This document shows positions 9,337 to 17,577 of a stretch of DNA of 64,000 bases, one piece after another (position 1 is the stretch's first letter; the number at the start of each line of letters is the position of its first letter). Source of the DNA: Lachnospiraceae bacterium. Lineage in GTDB: Bacteria > Bacillota > Clostridia > Lachnospirales > Lachnospiraceae. Made by a program: the position numbers and the translations under genes. The stretch lies in NCBI GenBank assembly GCA_014239155.1, contig JAAZZQ010000048.1:1-64000 (forward strand). The letters are read 5' to 3'. The notes under the pieces were generated by a model. It saw only the letters and a program-made list of their open reading frames with translations. It was not told where the DNA came from and made no database searches.

Positions 9337-10416
9337 GTGTCTAGAGTGTACAATTTTTCAGCAGGTCCCGCAGTTTTACCTGAAGAAGTCCTTAAAGAAG
9401 CTGCAGATGAAATGTTAGATTATAAAGGAACAGGTATGTCTGTGATGGAGATGAGCCATCGTTCCAAGGCTTACGATACGATTATCAAGGAAGCTGAAGC
9501 AGATTTGAGAGAGCTTATGAATATTCCCGATAATTATAAAGTATTGTTTTTGCAGGGGGGCGCAAGCCAACAATTTGCTATGATTCCCATGAATCTTATG
9601 AAAAATGGTGTTGCAGACTATATTGTGACTGGTCAGTGGGCAAAAAAAGCATATCAAGAGGCATGTCTTTTTGGCAAGGCAAACAAGATTGCATCAAGTG
9701 AAGATCAGACTTTTTCTTATATACCAGACTGCTCAGACTTACCAATCTCTGAGGATGCGGACTATGTATACATTTGTGAAAATAATACCATTTATGGTAC
9801 AAAATTTAAAACATTGCCAAATACAAAAGGAAAGACGCTTGTTGCAGATGTGTCTTCATGTTTTTTGTCAGAGCCAGTAGATGTTACAAAATACGGTGTT
9901 ATCTATGGCGGCGTTCAGAAAAATATTGGACCTGCTGGCGTGGTTATTGTAATTATCAGAGAAGATTTGATTACCGATGATGTTCTTCCGGGAACGCCGA
10001 CAATGTTAAAGTACAAGACACATGCGGACAATGATTCACTTTACAATACACCGCCTGCGTATGGTATTTATATTTGTGGAAAGGTATTTAAGTGGCTTAA
10101 GAAGCAGGGCGGACTTGAGAAGATGAAGGAGTACAATGAGAAGAAAGCGAAGATTCTCTATGATTTTCTGGATGAGAGTAAGCTCTTTAAGGGGACAGTC
10201 AGAAAAGAAGACCGCTCTTTAATGAATGTGCCATTTGTGACAGGCAGCGAAGAGCTGGATGCGAAGTTTGTCAAAGAGGCAAAGGCGGCGGGATTTGAGA
10301 ATCTAAAAGGTCATAGAACAGTTGGCGGTATGCGTGCAAGTATCTATAATGCAATGCCAATGGAAGGTGTGGAGAAGCTTGTGGAGTTTATGAAAAAGTT
10401 TGAGGAGGAAAACTAA
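9337..10416 (+). CDS. serC: Phosphoserine aminotransferase
   Basis: PLP enzyme making 3-phosphoserine from 3-phosphohydroxypyruvate and glutamate, the second step of serine synthesis. Seen: YNFSAGPAVLPEEVL, the MSVMEMSHRS substrate loop, LQGGASQQFAMIP and the lysine region YGGVQKNIGPAG that binds PLP. Length of 359 residues is normal. The start is GTG, supported by AGGAGGAG nearby and by the conserved SRVYNFSAGP beginning. It is followed 2 nt later by serA, so serine synthesis is an operon here. Confidence 0.96.
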   Translation: MSRVYNFSAGPAVLPEEVLKEAADEMLDYKGTGMSVMEMSHRSKAYDTIIKEAEADLRELMNIPDNYKVLFLQGGASQQFAMIPMNLMKNGVADYIVTGQWAKKAYQEACLFGKANKIASSEDQTFSYIPDCSDLPISEDADYVYICENNTIYGTKFKTLPNTKGKTLVADVSSCFLSEPVDVTKYGVIYGGVQKNIGPAGVVIVIIREDLITDDVLPGTPTMLKYKTHADNDSLYNTPPAYGIYICGKVFKWLKKQGGLEKMKEYNEKKAKILYDFLDESKLFKGTVRKEDRSLMNVPFVTGSEELDAKFVKEAKAAGFENLKGHRTVGGMRASIYNAMPMEGVEKLVEFMKKFEEEN

Positions 10417-10418
10417 TA

Positions 10419-11582
10419 ATGTATCAATATAAATGTCTGAATCCTATTTCGGATATAGGTTTATCAAGATTTACAGAAAGTTACCAGACAACAGATGATA
10501 TTACACAGGCAGAGGGAGTGCTTGTCAGAAGTGCGTCTATGCATGAGATGGAGCTTCCAAAGACACTTCTTGCTGTTGCAAGAGCTGGTGCAGGAGTGAA
10601 CAATATTCCGCTTGATAAGTGTGCAGAACAGGGAATTGTTGTGTTTAATACACCCGGAGCAAATGCAAATGGGGTGAAAGAACTTGTGCTTGCTGGTATG
10701 CTTCTTGCGTCCAGAGATATCACTGGAGGAATTGACTGGGTAAAAGCGAATGCTGGTTCAGAGACTGTTGCGAAGGATGCGGAGAAGGAGAAAAAAAAAT
10801 TTGCAGGAACAGAAATTCAAGGGAAAAAGTTAGGAATCATTGGTCTTGGGGCAATTGGTATCCGCGTGGCAAATGCAGCGGTAGCACTTGGAATGGATGT
10901 CTATGGATATGATCCATATCTCTCAGTAGATGCTGCGTTAAAAATCTCCCGCGAGGTAAAACATGTGATCAATGTAGATGATATTTATACAGAGTGTGAT
11001 TTCATCACAATCCATGTACCGTTGATGGATGCGACAAAGGGGATGATTAATGCTGCTGCCATTGCAAAGATGAAACAGGGTGTGATTGTGTTAAACTTTG
11101 CGAGAGATTTGCTTGTTAATGAAAAGGATATGATTTCTGCATTAGAATCAGGAAAAGTTAGAAAGTATGTATCTGATTTCCCCAATCCAACGACAGCGGG
11201 GAAAAAAGGTTGTATTGTCATCCCACATCTTGGCGCGTCCACAGAAGAGTCTGAAGATAACTGTGCTGTGATGGCGGTAGATGAACTGAAAGATTATCTT
11301 GAAAATGGTAATATTAGAAATAGCGTAAATTACCCTGCATGTGATATGGGTGTGTGCAATAATGTTGGTAGAGTAGCAATTTTGCACAAAAATATTGCTA
11401 ATATGATTACACAGTTTACTGCTGCCTTTGGTGTAGCAGGAATCAATATCAGCGATATGACTAATAAGTCAAGGGGAGAGTATGCCTATACACTGATGGA
11501 TATTGAAAAATCAGCAGATGAAAAGATTCTTGAACAGTTAAACTGCATTGATGGTGTATTTCGTGTGCGTATTGTGAAATAA
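10419..11582 (+). CDS. serA: D-3-phosphoglycerate dehydrogenase with ACT domain
   Basis: Oxidises 3-phosphoglycerate to 3-phosphohydroxypyruvate with NAD+, the first step of serine synthesis. The Rossmann motif GLGAIGIRVANAA, the DFITIHVP strand and the catalytic-His region PHLGASTEESEDNC are visible. The last 75 or so residues (INISDMTNKSRGEYAYTLMDI) form an ACT domain, the usual site of serine feedback. Length of 387 residues matches the short clostridial form. GAGGAGGAAAACTAATA precedes the ATG. It forms an operon with serC. Confidence 0.94.
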   Translation: MYQYKCLNPISDIGLSRFTESYQTTDDITQAEGVLVRSASMHEMELPKTLLAVARAGAGVNNIPLDKCAEQGIVVFNTPGANANGVKELVLAGMLLASRDITGGIDWVKANAGSETVAKDAEKEKKKFAGTEIQGKKLGIIGLGAIGIRVANAAVALGMDVYGYDPYLSVDAALKISREVKHVINVDDIYTECDFITIHVPLMDATKGMINAAAIAKMKQGVIVLNFARDLLVNEKDMISALESGKVRKYVSDFPNPTTAGKKGCIVIPHLGASTEESEDNCAVMAVDELKDYLENGNIRNSVNYPACDMGVCNNVGRVAILHKNIANMITQFTAAFGVAGINISDMTNKSRGEYAYTLMDIEKSADEKILEQLNCIDGVFRVRIVK

Positions 11583-11619
11583 AGTGTTATTCACGAAAAG
11601 TATGTTACTAATTCGACAG

Positions 11620-11665
11620 GGCACTTGTATTACAATAGGATTACAACAAATTGCATACAAGTGCC
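11620..11665 (+). repeat. Perfect 11-bp inverted repeat downstream of serA
   Basis: GGCACTTGTAT at 11620-11630 pairs with ATACAAGTGCC at 11655-11665 over a 24-nt loop. No T run follows, so it may be a weak terminator, an mRNA 3' stabiliser or a protein site. Confidence 0.45.
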
Positions 11666-11798
11666 TTGCTGGATTGCAGCTGTGTAAGCAAAAAAATGTA
11701 ATATATTGGTAATAATTACTTGGCATAAAATGCATGTTTCATACCATATAAATTACGCAAAAAACTGTAAAATATGTAAACAAAGTGTCGAAAAAGAG

Positions 11799-11827
11799 TT
11801 GACAAGCTGAAATAAATATGTAATAAT
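11799..11827 (+). promoter_or_regulatory. Strong promoter without a downstream protein gene
   Basis: A consensus TTGACA is followed after 16 nt by TAATAA, or after 17 nt by AATAAT. No gene starts before the terminator at 12014, so it should transcribe an RNA of about 220 nt. Confidence 0.6.
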
Positions 11828-11832
11828 TTATT

Positions 11833-12052
11833 TACAGAAACAACAGTACACTAGGAAAAACTAATTGGAAATTCTTTTAGAAAGTTTTACTTGTTTGAAT
11901 TTTTGGTTGTGTAAAAAGGGATGGCTTCTCGGAAGTAAATAGGGGGAAATTGTTATAGAGCGTTTCAATAGTGTAAATGTAGCTTTTAGAGAGGAACCAA
12001 GTGTAAAAGGAACAGTACAAAAAAAAGGATGTGTGCATCCTTTTTTTGTACT
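11833..12052 (+). ncRNA. Candidate small or regulatory RNA between serA and 12102
   Basis: This stretch lies between a consensus promoter and a strong terminator and holds no credible gene. The only coding hint is a five-codon ATG-TAA frame near 11921 (MASRK). TACACT near the 5' end can pair with AGTGTA near 12000, and AACAGTAC occurs at both ends, allowing alternative pairing with the terminator. It matches no RNA family I can name; 6S-like or leader-peptide RNAs are possible. Function is unknown. Confidence 0.4.
12014..12052 (+). terminator. Strong bidirectional terminator
   Basis: AGTAC, an A run and GGATG pair with CATCC, a T run and GTACT around a TGTG loop. It can end the candidate RNA on the plus strand and the small gene at 12102 on the minus strand. 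Confidence 0.8.
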
Positions 12053-12101
12053 ATAATAAGTGTGCAGTTCGATTATTATATAAATGTACAGTAATGACTA
12101 T

Positions 12102-12377
12102 CTAAAATGCATCATGCACGTCACCGTATTTGGTCATATTACCAATAGTATTTTGGAATTTTGTTTCACGACTTACAGTGACTTGGCTTGCCAAATCCAT
12201 ATATTTGATAAAGATTTCTTCTACTGTCATATTCTTTTCTTTTGCGATTTCCTCCATAATTGGTTTGAGTTTTTCTAATTGAAAAGAAACGCGCGTTTTT
12301 TGTGGGTCAAAGTCTTTTAGTACGCGGTCAGCGTACTCATTAATGCGTTCTAATAGATTCTTATCTTCTTCTGTCAT
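12102..12377 (-). CDS. Small hypothetical protein (91 aa)
   Basis: I do not recognise this protein. It is acidic-basic mixed, predicted helical (NLLERINEYADRVLKDF, EKLKPIMEEIAKEK) and has no signal peptide or membrane segment. A good ribosome site (AGGAAAGGAAAAC) precedes the ATG, and a consensus promoter lies about 100 nt upstream. Terminator and promoter make it a single-gene unit. It could be a small regulator or adaptor; the sequence gives no further clue. Confidence 0.7.
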   Translation of the reverse strand: MTEEDKNLLERINEYADRVLKDFDPQKTRVSFQLEKLKPIMEEIAKEKNMTVEEIFIKYMDLASQVTVSRETKFQNTIGNMTKYGDVHDAF

Positions 12378-12475
12378 AGTTTTGTTTTCCTTTCCTGAAT
12401 GTTAATATCAAAGAATTGTTTGGCAGTAAACGATATAATTGATATTGTTTATTTTAAAATAATTCTTTTGTAATT

Positions 12476-12504
12476 ACTATAACATAATGTATTTTTATTG
12501 TCAA
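12476..12504 (-). promoter_or_regulatory. Predicted promoter of the 91-aa gene
   Basis: On the minus strand TTGACA and TATAGT are separated by 17 nt. The rest of the 12378-12824 gap is AT-rich and shows no gene. Confidence 0.65.
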
Positions 12505-12824
12505 AAGCTGTATTTGTGTTAGCAGTACCTAAAATTTTGTTAAAAGTCAATTGTTATAAGATGAACAAAGCAATAATAAAATATTGCGTAATATGAAAAT
12601 AAAGTACGTAATAATATAGGATATTAGCAGTATCGACTATTCTGTTTTTCCTTAATTTTTAAATTTAAATAACAATTTTTATATTTTTAGCTATGTTTAA
12701 TAGGCGTATAATAAATACAATTCAATTATTTTGTATAATTAAAAAAGTTGCAACCAATTTTATAAAAATCCTTCTTATAAAGAAAGGGGTTCGGTGGATT
12801 CAGAAAGATAAAGGAGGTTATCAC

Positions 12825-13382
12825 TTGGAAGACAATGAGATTATTGAATTATTTTGGCAGCGCTCGCAACAGGCAATTACAGAGACGGATTATAAGTATG
12901 GCGGACGATTGCAAAATTTATCTATGAATATATTACATGATCGAGAGGATGCAGAGGAATGTGTAAATGATACATATCATGCGACATGGAATACATTACC
13001 CCCAAAACGTCCAAATTATTTTTTTGCTTATCTGGCAAAGCTTACACGCAATTTCTCCTTTGGAAAATATGATTATTATCATGCGCAAAAGCGGTACACA
13101 ACAGTAGTTGAATTGAGTGAGGAAATTGAAAATTGTATTCCAGCCCCAAACGATTTTGAACAAAAGATAGACAGTGAGGAAATTGGGCGTATTATTAGTG
13201 ATTTTTTACATAAGCAGTCAGCAGAGATGAGAATGATTTTTGTGCGTCGTTATTGGTATATGGATTCTGTTAAGGAAATTTCACAGGTATTTCATATTAG
13301 TGAGAGCAAGGTGAAGTCAATTTTGTTTCGTATGAGAAATAAATTGCGAGAGTATTTGGAGCAAGGAGGCATACAATTATGA
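12825..13382 (+). CDS. ECF-type RNA polymerase sigma factor
   Basis: Directs RNA polymerase to alternative promoters. Region 2 is seen as NLSMNILHDREDAEECVNDT and region 4 as IFVRRYWYMDSVKEISQVFH plus an HTH (ISESKVKSILFRMRNKLREYL). The start is taken as TTG at 12825 because AAAGGAGG lies just before it and the family begins there; the longer upstream frame is AT-rich and unlike a sigma factor. This gives 185 residues, normal for an ECF factor. It overlaps the next gene by ATGA, so the two are a coupled sigma/anti-sigma pair. Confidence 0.9.
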   Translation: MEDNEIIELFWQRSQQAITETDYKYGGRLQNLSMNILHDREDAEECVNDTYHATWNTLPPKRPNYFFAYLAKLTRNFSFGKYDYYHAQKRYTTVVELSEEIENCIPAPNDFEQKIDSEEIGRIISDFLHKQSAEMRMIFVRRYWYMDSVKEISQVFHISESKVKSILFRMRNKLREYLEQGGIQL

Positions 13383-14341
13383 GAGGAAAAAATTTACTGG
13401 AATGTATGCAATATATTGACGATACACTCATAGAAGAGGCACTAAATCCAACAATTATTTCATATAAAGATAAGCCTGCGATTAGATGGGTTATGGCAGT
13501 TGCCAGTGTAATTGTGATTGGAATTTCAGTTACAACATTTTGGTCACATCAAAATGCGAATAGGGATTTCAATATGGATAAACAAGAAAGTACGAATAAT
13601 GATATTAATGCGCAGATGGATATGACGGATAATACTGTAGGAAGTGATGCTGGAAAGTCGGTAGCAGAGACAGGACTTATAACAGAAATAGCTAAGGATG
13701 CGTCGACGAGCGTTGCCGATAACAGTATATCAACAGAGGTAAAAAAAGAAAGTGCAAAAGATCAGGCAACACAAGAACCAATGAAAGAAAAAAGTGTGGC
13801 GGAGCAAGCAACAGCAAAATCAAATATAGAGAGTTTGGAAACGCAAGAAGAAACAAAATTAACAGATTTGGAGGTGCAGAAAGAGATAAAAACTGCATAT
13901 AAAGTTATCTATGATTATTATGGTGAAAAAGATACCTCGGAATATTGTTATGCAGTACCAGAAAAAGGAACTGTTCTTCGTTATCAGTATTTACAGAAAA
14001 CAATAGACTATTATGCAGCACAGGAAAATATCACAGATGATTCTGCTGTACGAAAAAATACTACAGATGTAACAGATAATACGATTTATGCATATCAGGT
14101 TGTGATTGATATCTATGGTGACATAGAGACTAAAACTGGTACACAATATGAAGACTTGTATCATTCAGATGGAGGGAATTTATTGATTGAGCAGGAATAT
14201 AGGCGTTTGATTGATTTAGGATATGCAGTAACATTATCTGAGGATTTTCAATTGACGGGAACCTTTACCAAAGCAGAGATGGATACTTTTTTATCGTCTC
14301 CAGAATATGGTTATGTTTTTCGCTTTGAAAATGAATCATAA
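13379..14341 (+). CDS. Membrane anti-sigma-like protein
   Basis: Starts inside the sigma factor stop codon. The N-terminal 36 residues (LLECMQYIDDTLIEEALNP) resemble the sigma-binding end of anti-sigma proteins paired with Firmicutes ECF factors. One transmembrane helix follows (about residues 37-56). A long low-complexity linker rich in Lys, Glu, Thr and Gln (about 60-170) leads to an external domain with two related segments, each with a IYDYYGEK / IDIYGDIE motif. Role inferred from topology and coupling: it holds the sigma factor until an outside signal is sensed. Confidence 0.72.
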   Translation: MRGKNLLECMQYIDDTLIEEALNPTIISYKDKPAIRWVMAVASVIVIGISVTTFWSHQNANRDFNMDKQESTNNDINAQMDMTDNTVGSDAGKSVAETGLITEIAKDASTSVADNSISTEVKKESAKDQATQEPMKEKSVAEQATAKSNIESLETQEETKLTDLEVQKEIKTAYKVIYDYYGEKDTSEYCYAVPEKGTVLRYQYLQKTIDYYAAQENITDDSAVRKNTTDVTDNTIYAYQVVIDIYGDIETKTGTQYEDLYHSDGGNLLIEQEYRRLIDLGYAVTLSEDFQLTGTFTKAEMDTFLSSPEYGYVFRFENES

Positions 14342-14367
14342 AACACATAAAGAGAGGGGATAGGACT

Positions 14368-15687
14368 ATGATAAAAAAAGGAATGTTTATCGCAATTACA
14401 GTTATTGCGGTGGTGTGTATCTTCAGTGCATGTGCCGATAAAGTGGAAAAGGTGTCTGCTATACCAGAAACAGAGGAAAAAGAGAATAAAAGTCCAGTAC
14501 TTGAGTTAACCAGTTTGACAGAAGATACGACGCAGAGTGTTTGTATTGATTATGTAATTGAATCTTATGAGAATATTCAGAAATTTGGATATGATTTGTT
14601 TGCGCAGTGTATTGATGATGAAAATCCAGTATTTTCACCAGTATCAGCATATTTAGCACTTTCTATGGCAACGTGCGGGGCAGATGGAACGACCAGAGAG
14701 GAGCTTTATAGCGTGCTTGGCAATGATTTGTTGTCCTTGTCCGACGATATGATGAATCGTTTTTCGGTATCAGGAGATATACTGAATCTGTCAGTTGCTA
14801 ATTCTGCATGGATTGATAGCGCATTTGCTGTAAATGATACATGGCTTGGTACTGTAAAATCTTTAATGGATGCAGGGGCGTTTCAGGAAGAGCTTTCTAC
14901 GGAACAAACGATGAATAAAATAAATGATTGGATAAGTGATAAGACAAACAGACTAATTGATACAATGTTAACAGAACCATTAGCGCAACAGACTCGTCTT
15001 GCACTATTTAACACAGTTTATTTTAAGGGAAAGTGGAAATTACCGTTTGAGCCACAGAATACACATAGCGAAGCATTTTATCTGCAAAAGAAACAAGAGA
15101 ATGAAAAGCAAGTTGAGATGATGAATTTATATTCGACAGATCTCGAATATCTTTCTAATGATTTTATGGAAGGAGTTCTTTTGCCCTATCAGAACAATGG
15201 TGAGAATTGTAGTGATGCACTTGCATTTATTGCATTAAAACCAATAGGAGAAAATCATATTAGAGAAGTCTACCAGAAATTGACCGATAAAGTCATAGCA
15301 GATATTTTAAGCAATAAACAGACTGAAATAGTCAATTTAAAACTTCCTAAATTTGAGGTAACTTTTGATAAAAAATTAAATGAAAGTTTGATGAATATAG
15401 GGTTAGTGGAATGTTTTGATGAAGAGAAAGCTAATTTTGACCAATTGGGTAGGACAATTTATGGTGATACACTGTATATTAATTTGGTCCGCCAGAAGGC
15501 AAAGATTATTGTGGACGAGGAAGGGACAGAAGCTGCTGCCGCGACAGAAGTTTTAATGAAAGAACGCAGCGCAATGATAATGACAGATCCAAAAGAGTTG
15601 TATTTTAACGAGCCATTTATTTATATAATTATGGATATGGAAACGGAAGTTCCGTTGTTTATAGGAATATTGGATAATCCGAATTAA
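14368..15687 (+). CDS. Serpin, predicted lipoprotein
   Basis: Serine or cysteine protease inhibitor of the serpin fold, which traps its target by insertion of a cleaved loop. A lipoprotein signal ends in a lipobox (FSAC) near residue 22, so it should sit on the outer face of the membrane. The serpin body starts near residue 68 (YENIQKFGYDLF, NPVFSPVSAYLALSM). The hinge EEGTEAAAAT is perfect for an inhibitory serpin. Counting from Gly P15 puts the scissile bond at Arg(P1)-Ser(P1'), pointing to a trypsin-like target. C-terminal NEPFIYII...PLFIGILDNP is conserved. It follows the sigma/anti-sigma pair by 26 nt. Confidence 0.93.
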   Translation: MIKKGMFIAITVIAVVCIFSACADKVEKVSAIPETEEKENKSPVLELTSLTEDTTQSVCIDYVIESYENIQKFGYDLFAQCIDDENPVFSPVSAYLALSMATCGADGTTREELYSVLGNDLLSLSDDMMNRFSVSGDILNLSVANSAWIDSAFAVNDTWLGTVKSLMDAGAFQEELSTEQTMNKINDWISDKTNRLIDTMLTEPLAQQTRLALFNTVYFKGKWKLPFEPQNTHSEAFYLQKKQENEKQVEMMNLYSTDLEYLSNDFMEGVLLPYQNNGENCSDALAFIALKPIGENHIREVYQKLTDKVIADILSNKQTEIVNLKLPKFEVTFDKKLNESLMNIGLVECFDEEKANFDQLGRTIYGDTLYINLVRQKAKIIVDEEGTEAAAATEVLMKERSAMIMTDPKELYFNEPFIYIIMDMETEVPLFIGILDNPN

Positions 15688-15896
15688 TATACTTGTGGGT
15701 GTGGGAGATTTGGTGTAAAGTATGAAAAAAGCACTTAGGCAGCAGCTCTGCGCACTTGTTGCGCTGAGTGTACACGTGCCACGCAGCCTGCTGCATGTGC
15801 GCATCTGTACTTGTACCCATTTTTGTAGTAATATTTGTGACAGGAGGTGTTATAGACATAAATTTGAGATATTTTAGAAGAGGAAGGAAAAAATAA
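15688..15896 (+). other. Spacer between serpins with a possible Cys-rich mini-ORF
   Basis: This 209-nt spacer has a GC-rich core (about 15735-15820) unlike its flanks, with complementary GCAGCAG/CTGCTGC elements. An ATG at 15722 opens a 51-codon frame to 15877 beginning MKKALRQQLCALVALS with a later C-x-C-x3-C-x3-C-x3-C pattern. The ribosome site is weak, so coding is doubtful; it may be a foreign or degraded insertion. Confidence 0.25.
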
Positions 15897-17120
15897 ATGA
15901 CATTTTTAAAGCCAAATCTACATAAAAGTTATGAGAGCATCCAAAAATTTGGATATGATTTGTTTCGTTATAATATACAAGATAAAAATCCTATCTTGTC
16001 TCCCATATCAGCATATCTGACTCTTGTTATGGCAGGATGTGGAGCGGATGGGACAACAAAGGCACAATTTTTAAATGTGCTTGGAAATGACATGATGGCA
16101 CTTTCTGCTGATATGATGAATCTGTTTTCTGATGAGGGTGTCTGTTTGAATTTGTCAACTGCCAATTCCACATGGATTGATCAGCAGTTTACTGTCAATG
16201 CAGTGTGGAAGGATACTATAAAGTCCTTGATGGGAGCGGATATATTTTGCGCGGACATTACATCTTGCGAGACAATGGATAACATTAACAATTGGATTTC
16301 TACAAAGACAAACGGATTAATTGACCAGATGTTAACAGAACCATTAGGACCCAAAGACCGCATTCGGCTTGCACTGTTTAATACAATATATTTTAAGGGG
16401 AGATGGGAGAACCCGTTTCGTCCATTTAATACACACAAAGAGGCTTTTTATTTATCACAAAATGGATATGATAAGAATTTGTTCAAGCGACATTCCATAC
16501 AAGTTGATATGATGCAAGATAAAACAGCACAAATAGAATATATGTCCAATGATTTTGCAGAGGGGGTTATTCTATATTATCAGATAAATCAGAAAAAGGA
16601 TTCTGCATTTGAGTGTTATAATTGTAATAGAAAACACGACAATAAAAAATTAGGATTTATTGCGATAAAACCGAAGAAAAATAACTTAATTAAAGATGTT
16701 TGCAGCAGATTGAATGGACATGCTATACATGAAATGCTGTCAAACAAGAAGTGGGAATTGGTTGATTTAAAATTGCCTAAATTTAAAAGTACATTTGATA
16801 TCAATTTGGTGGAAAGCCTTACAAAAATGGGTTTGAATGAGTGCTTTGATGAAAATAGGGCAAATTTTTCTCTGATGGGAAAGGATACAAAAACGGAAAT
16901 GACCTTATATGTCAGTCTTGTCATGCAGAACGCAGTGCTTACAGTGGATGAGGAAGGCACTGAAGCAGCAGCGGCTACAGAGCTTTTGGGGTGTTTAAGG
17001 GGGATAATGCCAAAGCCACCCAAAAAGATGTATTTTAATGAGCCATTTTTATATATGATTATGGATATAGATAGAGAACTTCCATTGTTTATTGGAATAT
17101 TAGATAATCCTGAGATATAA
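15897..17120 (+). CDS. Second serpin, no export signal
   Basis: Close paralogue of the preceding serpin, clearly a tandem duplication (shared IQKFGYDLF, CGADGTT, NEPF.Y.IMD). It starts directly at the serpin fold with MTFLKPNLHKSYESIQKF, with no signal peptide, so it is predicted cytoplasmic unless it leaves by another route. The hinge EEGTEAAAAT is intact, so it should be inhibitory. Counting from P15 gives Arg(P1)-Gly(P1'). The reactive loop differs from its neighbour after P7, which suggests a different target. AGGAAGGAAAAAAT precedes the ATG. Confidence 0.92.
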   Translation: MTFLKPNLHKSYESIQKFGYDLFRYNIQDKNPILSPISAYLTLVMAGCGADGTTKAQFLNVLGNDMMALSADMMNLFSDEGVCLNLSTANSTWIDQQFTVNAVWKDTIKSLMGADIFCADITSCETMDNINNWISTKTNGLIDQMLTEPLGPKDRIRLALFNTIYFKGRWENPFRPFNTHKEAFYLSQNGYDKNLFKRHSIQVDMMQDKTAQIEYMSNDFAEGVILYYQINQKKDSAFECYNCNRKHDNKKLGFIAIKPKKNNLIKDVCSRLNGHAIHEMLSNKKWELVDLKLPKFKSTFDINLVESLTKMGLNECFDENRANFSLMGKDTKTEMTLYVSLVMQNAVLTVDEEGTEAAAATELLGCLRGIMPKPPKKMYFNEPFLYMIMDIDRELPLFIGILDNPEI

Positions 17121-17457
17121 TGACTAAAATTTTATGGAAAGCGGATGGATGTGAATCATATTGTTAAAAAATTTTATATTTTTATTGATTCATAGACAAA
17201 AATTGTCGCATAAGTCTTTGCAGGGATTTATATTAAATAACTCTTAACCGCGTAATATTTCAATGAAAAATGTTATCTATTTAGGTTATTATTCTTTTGT
17301 GAAAAGTTCTATAGCAAGCATAGAAACAGGGTACCTTTTTTGTAAAATTGATGTTTTTTCTGTCAATAGCAAGACAATTTTTCTTAGTTAGAAAGAATTC
17401 TCTAATAAATCTATAAAAGAGCCTAAACAATAATAGTAATTAAGCGCATATTCGTTA

Positions 17458-17486
17458 TTGAGAAACAGGAGGCATTATAGTATAAT
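17458..17486 (+). promoter_or_regulatory. Predicted promoter of the DUF1015 gene
   Basis: TTGAGA and TATAAT are separated by 17 nt, with a leader of about 85 nt. The rest of the 17121-17577 gap is AT-rich and shows no gene. Confidence 0.65.
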
Positions 17487-17577
17487 ATATTAATATTATA
17501 TCTGCACAGACAGGAGATAGATACAATAAAGTCAGGTATATTTAAAAGACAAATTTCATTTAGGAGGAATAATACAG

